Positions 62,306 through 64,000 of a stretch of DNA of 64,000 bases are shown one piece after another. The position numbers and the translations under genes were made by a program. Origin of the DNA: JAAZMI01 sp050948785 (lineage in GTDB: Bacteria > Bacillota > Dethiobacteria > DTU022 > UBA8154); NCBI GenBank assembly GCA_050948785.1, contig JBMNEM010000001.1, forward strand, positions 124,001 to 188,000. Direction: 5' to 3'. The first letter of the stretch is position 1. Every line of letters begins with the position of its first letter. The notes beneath the pieces are model-generated. The model worked only from the letters and a program-made list of their open reading frames with translations. It searched no databases and was not told where the DNA came from.

Positions 62306-64000
62306 CTGGAGGGCGTTATTTTTTTAGACCTGGAAACCACCGGCCTTGGTGAGGTTGACGAGATTATCGAAATCGGCGCTATTAAAGTAAACGGAAAAGA
62401 AGAACAGGCCTACCAGCAGCTGGTCAACCCTTCCGTTAGCCGTATCTCGCCGCGTATTTTTAAACTCTGCCGCGGTATTACCGAAAAAGACCTGAGGGAA
62501 TCCCCCTGTTTTGATGATCTCCGGGAAGAGTTTCTTGAGTTCATCGGTGACTCTCCTCTGATTTGCCACAACGCAGCCTTCGAGAAAAGAATGCTTGAAA
62601 AAGCGCTCGGCAGGGAATTTAAAAACACCCTGCTGGACAGCCTGGAGCTTTTCTGCCTCTTCAAGCCCCACTTCCCTCGTCACAATCTGCAGTACCTGCT
62701 GAAGTATTATTTAAAAGAAGACTGGTCGGAAGCGCACCGCGCCCTTGCGGATGCCCGGGATACCATGAAGCTGGTACAAAAACTATTTGCTGATCTCGCC
62801 ACAAAGAATCATGACCTGCTGGAAGAAACCCTGCAGAAAATGCACGGCACAGAGTGGAACTGGCTGCCTTATCTGCAGGAGATCACTCCTGCCTCTTTAA
62901 AACAGGTAACAAGCGCTGCCTCTGCCTATGAAAAGGACGAGCCTGAGTGCGCTTATTCCCTCGATGATATCGAACATCTGTTAAAAAATGAAAAAGCATG
63001 GCAGAAACATTTCCCCGGCTACATCTTCAGGCCGCAGCAGCTCCAGATGGCCTTATCCGTTGCAGATTCATTCCAGGGTAAGCAGGCCATCTTCATCGAA
63101 GCCCCCACCGGCAGCGGCAAGACCCTGGCTTACCTGCTGGCGGCGCTCATTTTTTCTGTAAAAGAAAAAGAACAGGTCTTTATCAGCACTAACACCAAGA
63201 ACTTACAACAGCAGGTACTTGACGAGCTGCCCCAAATAGCGGCTGTTCTGGGCATAGAAAATATACGCTTCACCGATATGAAGGGTATATCTAACTATGC
63301 CTGCCGCCGCCGGGTGGAGGAAGAGGCAGAGAACCCCGGTGGTGATCTTGAAACCAGGCTGGCCAGAAGCTATCTTCTTAATTGGGTAAGACGCACCACC
63401 ACAGGTGTGCTGGATGACATCTCTTACTGGTTTAGATTTAACAATCCCAATCTTAATACTTTGATCAGCATGGTCGGGTGCCGCAGGGAAGACTGCTATG
63501 GTCACGAATGCAGTTTAAAAAGCGAATGTTTCTACCGCCGCAAAATAGAGATGATGCAGAAGGCTCATCTTTGCCTGATCAACCATTCACTTCTTTTAAC
63601 CTGGCCCGGCAGCTATCCGGAAATTAAGCGCCTGATCATCGACGAGGCCCATGTCCTTGAAGAAAAATCCTTTGAGGCTTTTACACGTGAGGTATCTTCT
63701 TTAGAGCTGAGCCAGCTCTTAGGCAGGCTGATCCAGAGAGGGAATAAAGGTTATCTGCACTACCTGCTTTTTTACGGGCGGAAAGTCCTGCCTGCGCTGG
63801 AGATCAAGCCGGCATGGGACACTATCAATCAAATCAGGCAGTATGCAGATAATATCGCATTACTATTGGAACCCTTCAAGGACGAAAAATATAGCAGGCG
63901 CATTGAGATCCCGAAAGATTTTGCCGAACTGGAAGAAGCGGTTCTGTCACTATCGTCCGGGCTTGCAATGCTAGCTCGTTTTCTGGAAGAGACTATGGAG
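62306..64000 (+). CDS. dinG: DinG-type helicase with N-terminal DEDD exonuclease domain (3' end outside window)
   Basis: The frame runs off the right edge. Residues about 6-165 form a DnaQ-like exonuclease: LDLETTGLG, CHNAAFEKRML and HRALADARDT. The helicase part has Walker A EAPTGSGKTLAYLL (about 270), four Cys for an iron-sulfur cluster (YACRRR, GCRRED, YGHEC and KSEC) and the DEAH box IIDEAHVLEE. No ATG, GTG or TTG fits; translation seems to begin at CTG 62306, six bases after GGAGAGGAG. DinG unwinds DNA-RNA and forked structures in repair. Confidence 0.9.
   Translation, partial: MEGVIFLDLETTGLGEVDEIIEIGAIKVNGKEEQAYQQLVNPSVSRISPRIFKLCRGITEKDLRESPCFDDLREEFLEFIGDSPLICHNAAFEKRMLEKALGREFKNTLLDSLELFCLFKPHFPRHNLQYLLKYYLKEDWSEAHRALADARDTMKLVQKLFADLATKNHDLLEETLQKMHGTEWNWLPYLQEITPASLKQVTSAASAYEKDEPECAYSLDDIEHLLKNEKAWQKHFPGYIFRPQQLQMALSVADSFQGKQAIFIEAPTGSGKTLAYLLAALIFSVKEKEQVFISTNTKNLQQQVLDELPQIAAVLGIENIRFTDMKGISNYACRRRVEEEAENPGGDLETRLARSYLLNWVRRTTTGVLDDISYWFRFNNPNLNTLISMVGCRREDCYGHECSLKSECFYRRKIEMMQKAHLCLINHSLLLTWPGSYPEIKRLIIDEAHVLEEKSFEAFTREVSSLELSQLLGRLIQRGNKGYLHYLLFYGRKVLPALEIKPAWDTINQIRQYADNIALLLEPFKDEKYSRRIEIPKDFAELEEAVLSLSSGLAMLARFLEETME

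Overview
The window looks like a chromosome segment of an anaerobic, probably spore-forming-lineage Firmicute (Clostridia, Peptococcales-like; the genus cannot be read from the sequence). Evidence: T-box leaders, SLH-type S-layer proteins, c-di-GMP-I and c-di-AMP riboswitches on consensus sigma-A promoters, strong GGAGG ribosome binding sites, frequent TTG/GTG starts, a BcrA/HgdC-type 2-hydroxyacyl-CoA dehydratase activator, and a glutamate 2,3-aminomutase. Base composition is about half G+C.

Layout. 1-3050: end of an F420-0:glutamate ligase-like gene, lnt, a two-cluster ferredoxin and tRNA-Ala(GGC). 3240-4800: two PAS regulators, one with an AraC HTH. 5005-12498: a 2497-residue secreted SLH protein, followed by a c-di-GMP-I riboswitch with no gene after it. 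12680-15110: a Doc-type toxin-antitoxin pair, a decayed M56/BlaR1-like gene and a small coiled-coil gene. 15386-29420: an almost complete aromatic amino acid supercluster. aroF-pheA runs leftwards behind a T-box with a Phe (UUC) specifier. A tyrosine phenol-lyase-like gene, aroF2, tyrA, aroA, aroC, aroB, aroE, aroK, aroQ and aroH run rightwards behind a T-box with a Tyr (UAC) specifier. 29835-36017: leuS, comEA and a UPF0182 membrane protein. 36207-38679: a secreted protein with seven FN3 repeats and a copper-amine-oxidase-N-like domain. 39212-42256: thiD, thiE, rnhA, lgt. 42411-46751: a 1446-residue fused dehydratase activator. 46775-48420: glutamate 2,3-aminomutase under a c-di-AMP riboswitch. 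48728-50656: aconitase. 50958-58997: a leftward set of a 1972-residue SLH protein, a small membrane protein and an MFS-LuxR regulator. 59343-64000: M56 peptidase-like protein, FTCD_C cyclodeaminase-like protein, a BlaI fragment, and the start of a DinG-type exonuclease/helicase.

How it fits together. The aromatic region is split by end product: uncharged tRNA-Phe should raise DAHP synthase plus prephenate dehydratase, and uncharged tRNA-Tyr should raise the second DAHP synthase plus prephenate dehydrogenase and the common pathway. The aminomutase carries glutamate-type rather than lysine-type substrate residues and sits under a c-di-AMP sensor, which points to beta-glutamate osmolyte synthesis.

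Quality note. Many conserved genes (aroB, leuS, comEA, thiD, the FN3 gene, the FTCD_C gene, the AraC regulator) are interrupted by single-base frameshifts, several at homopolymer runs. Residual assembly indels are the simplest explanation, so these are annotated as one gene each.
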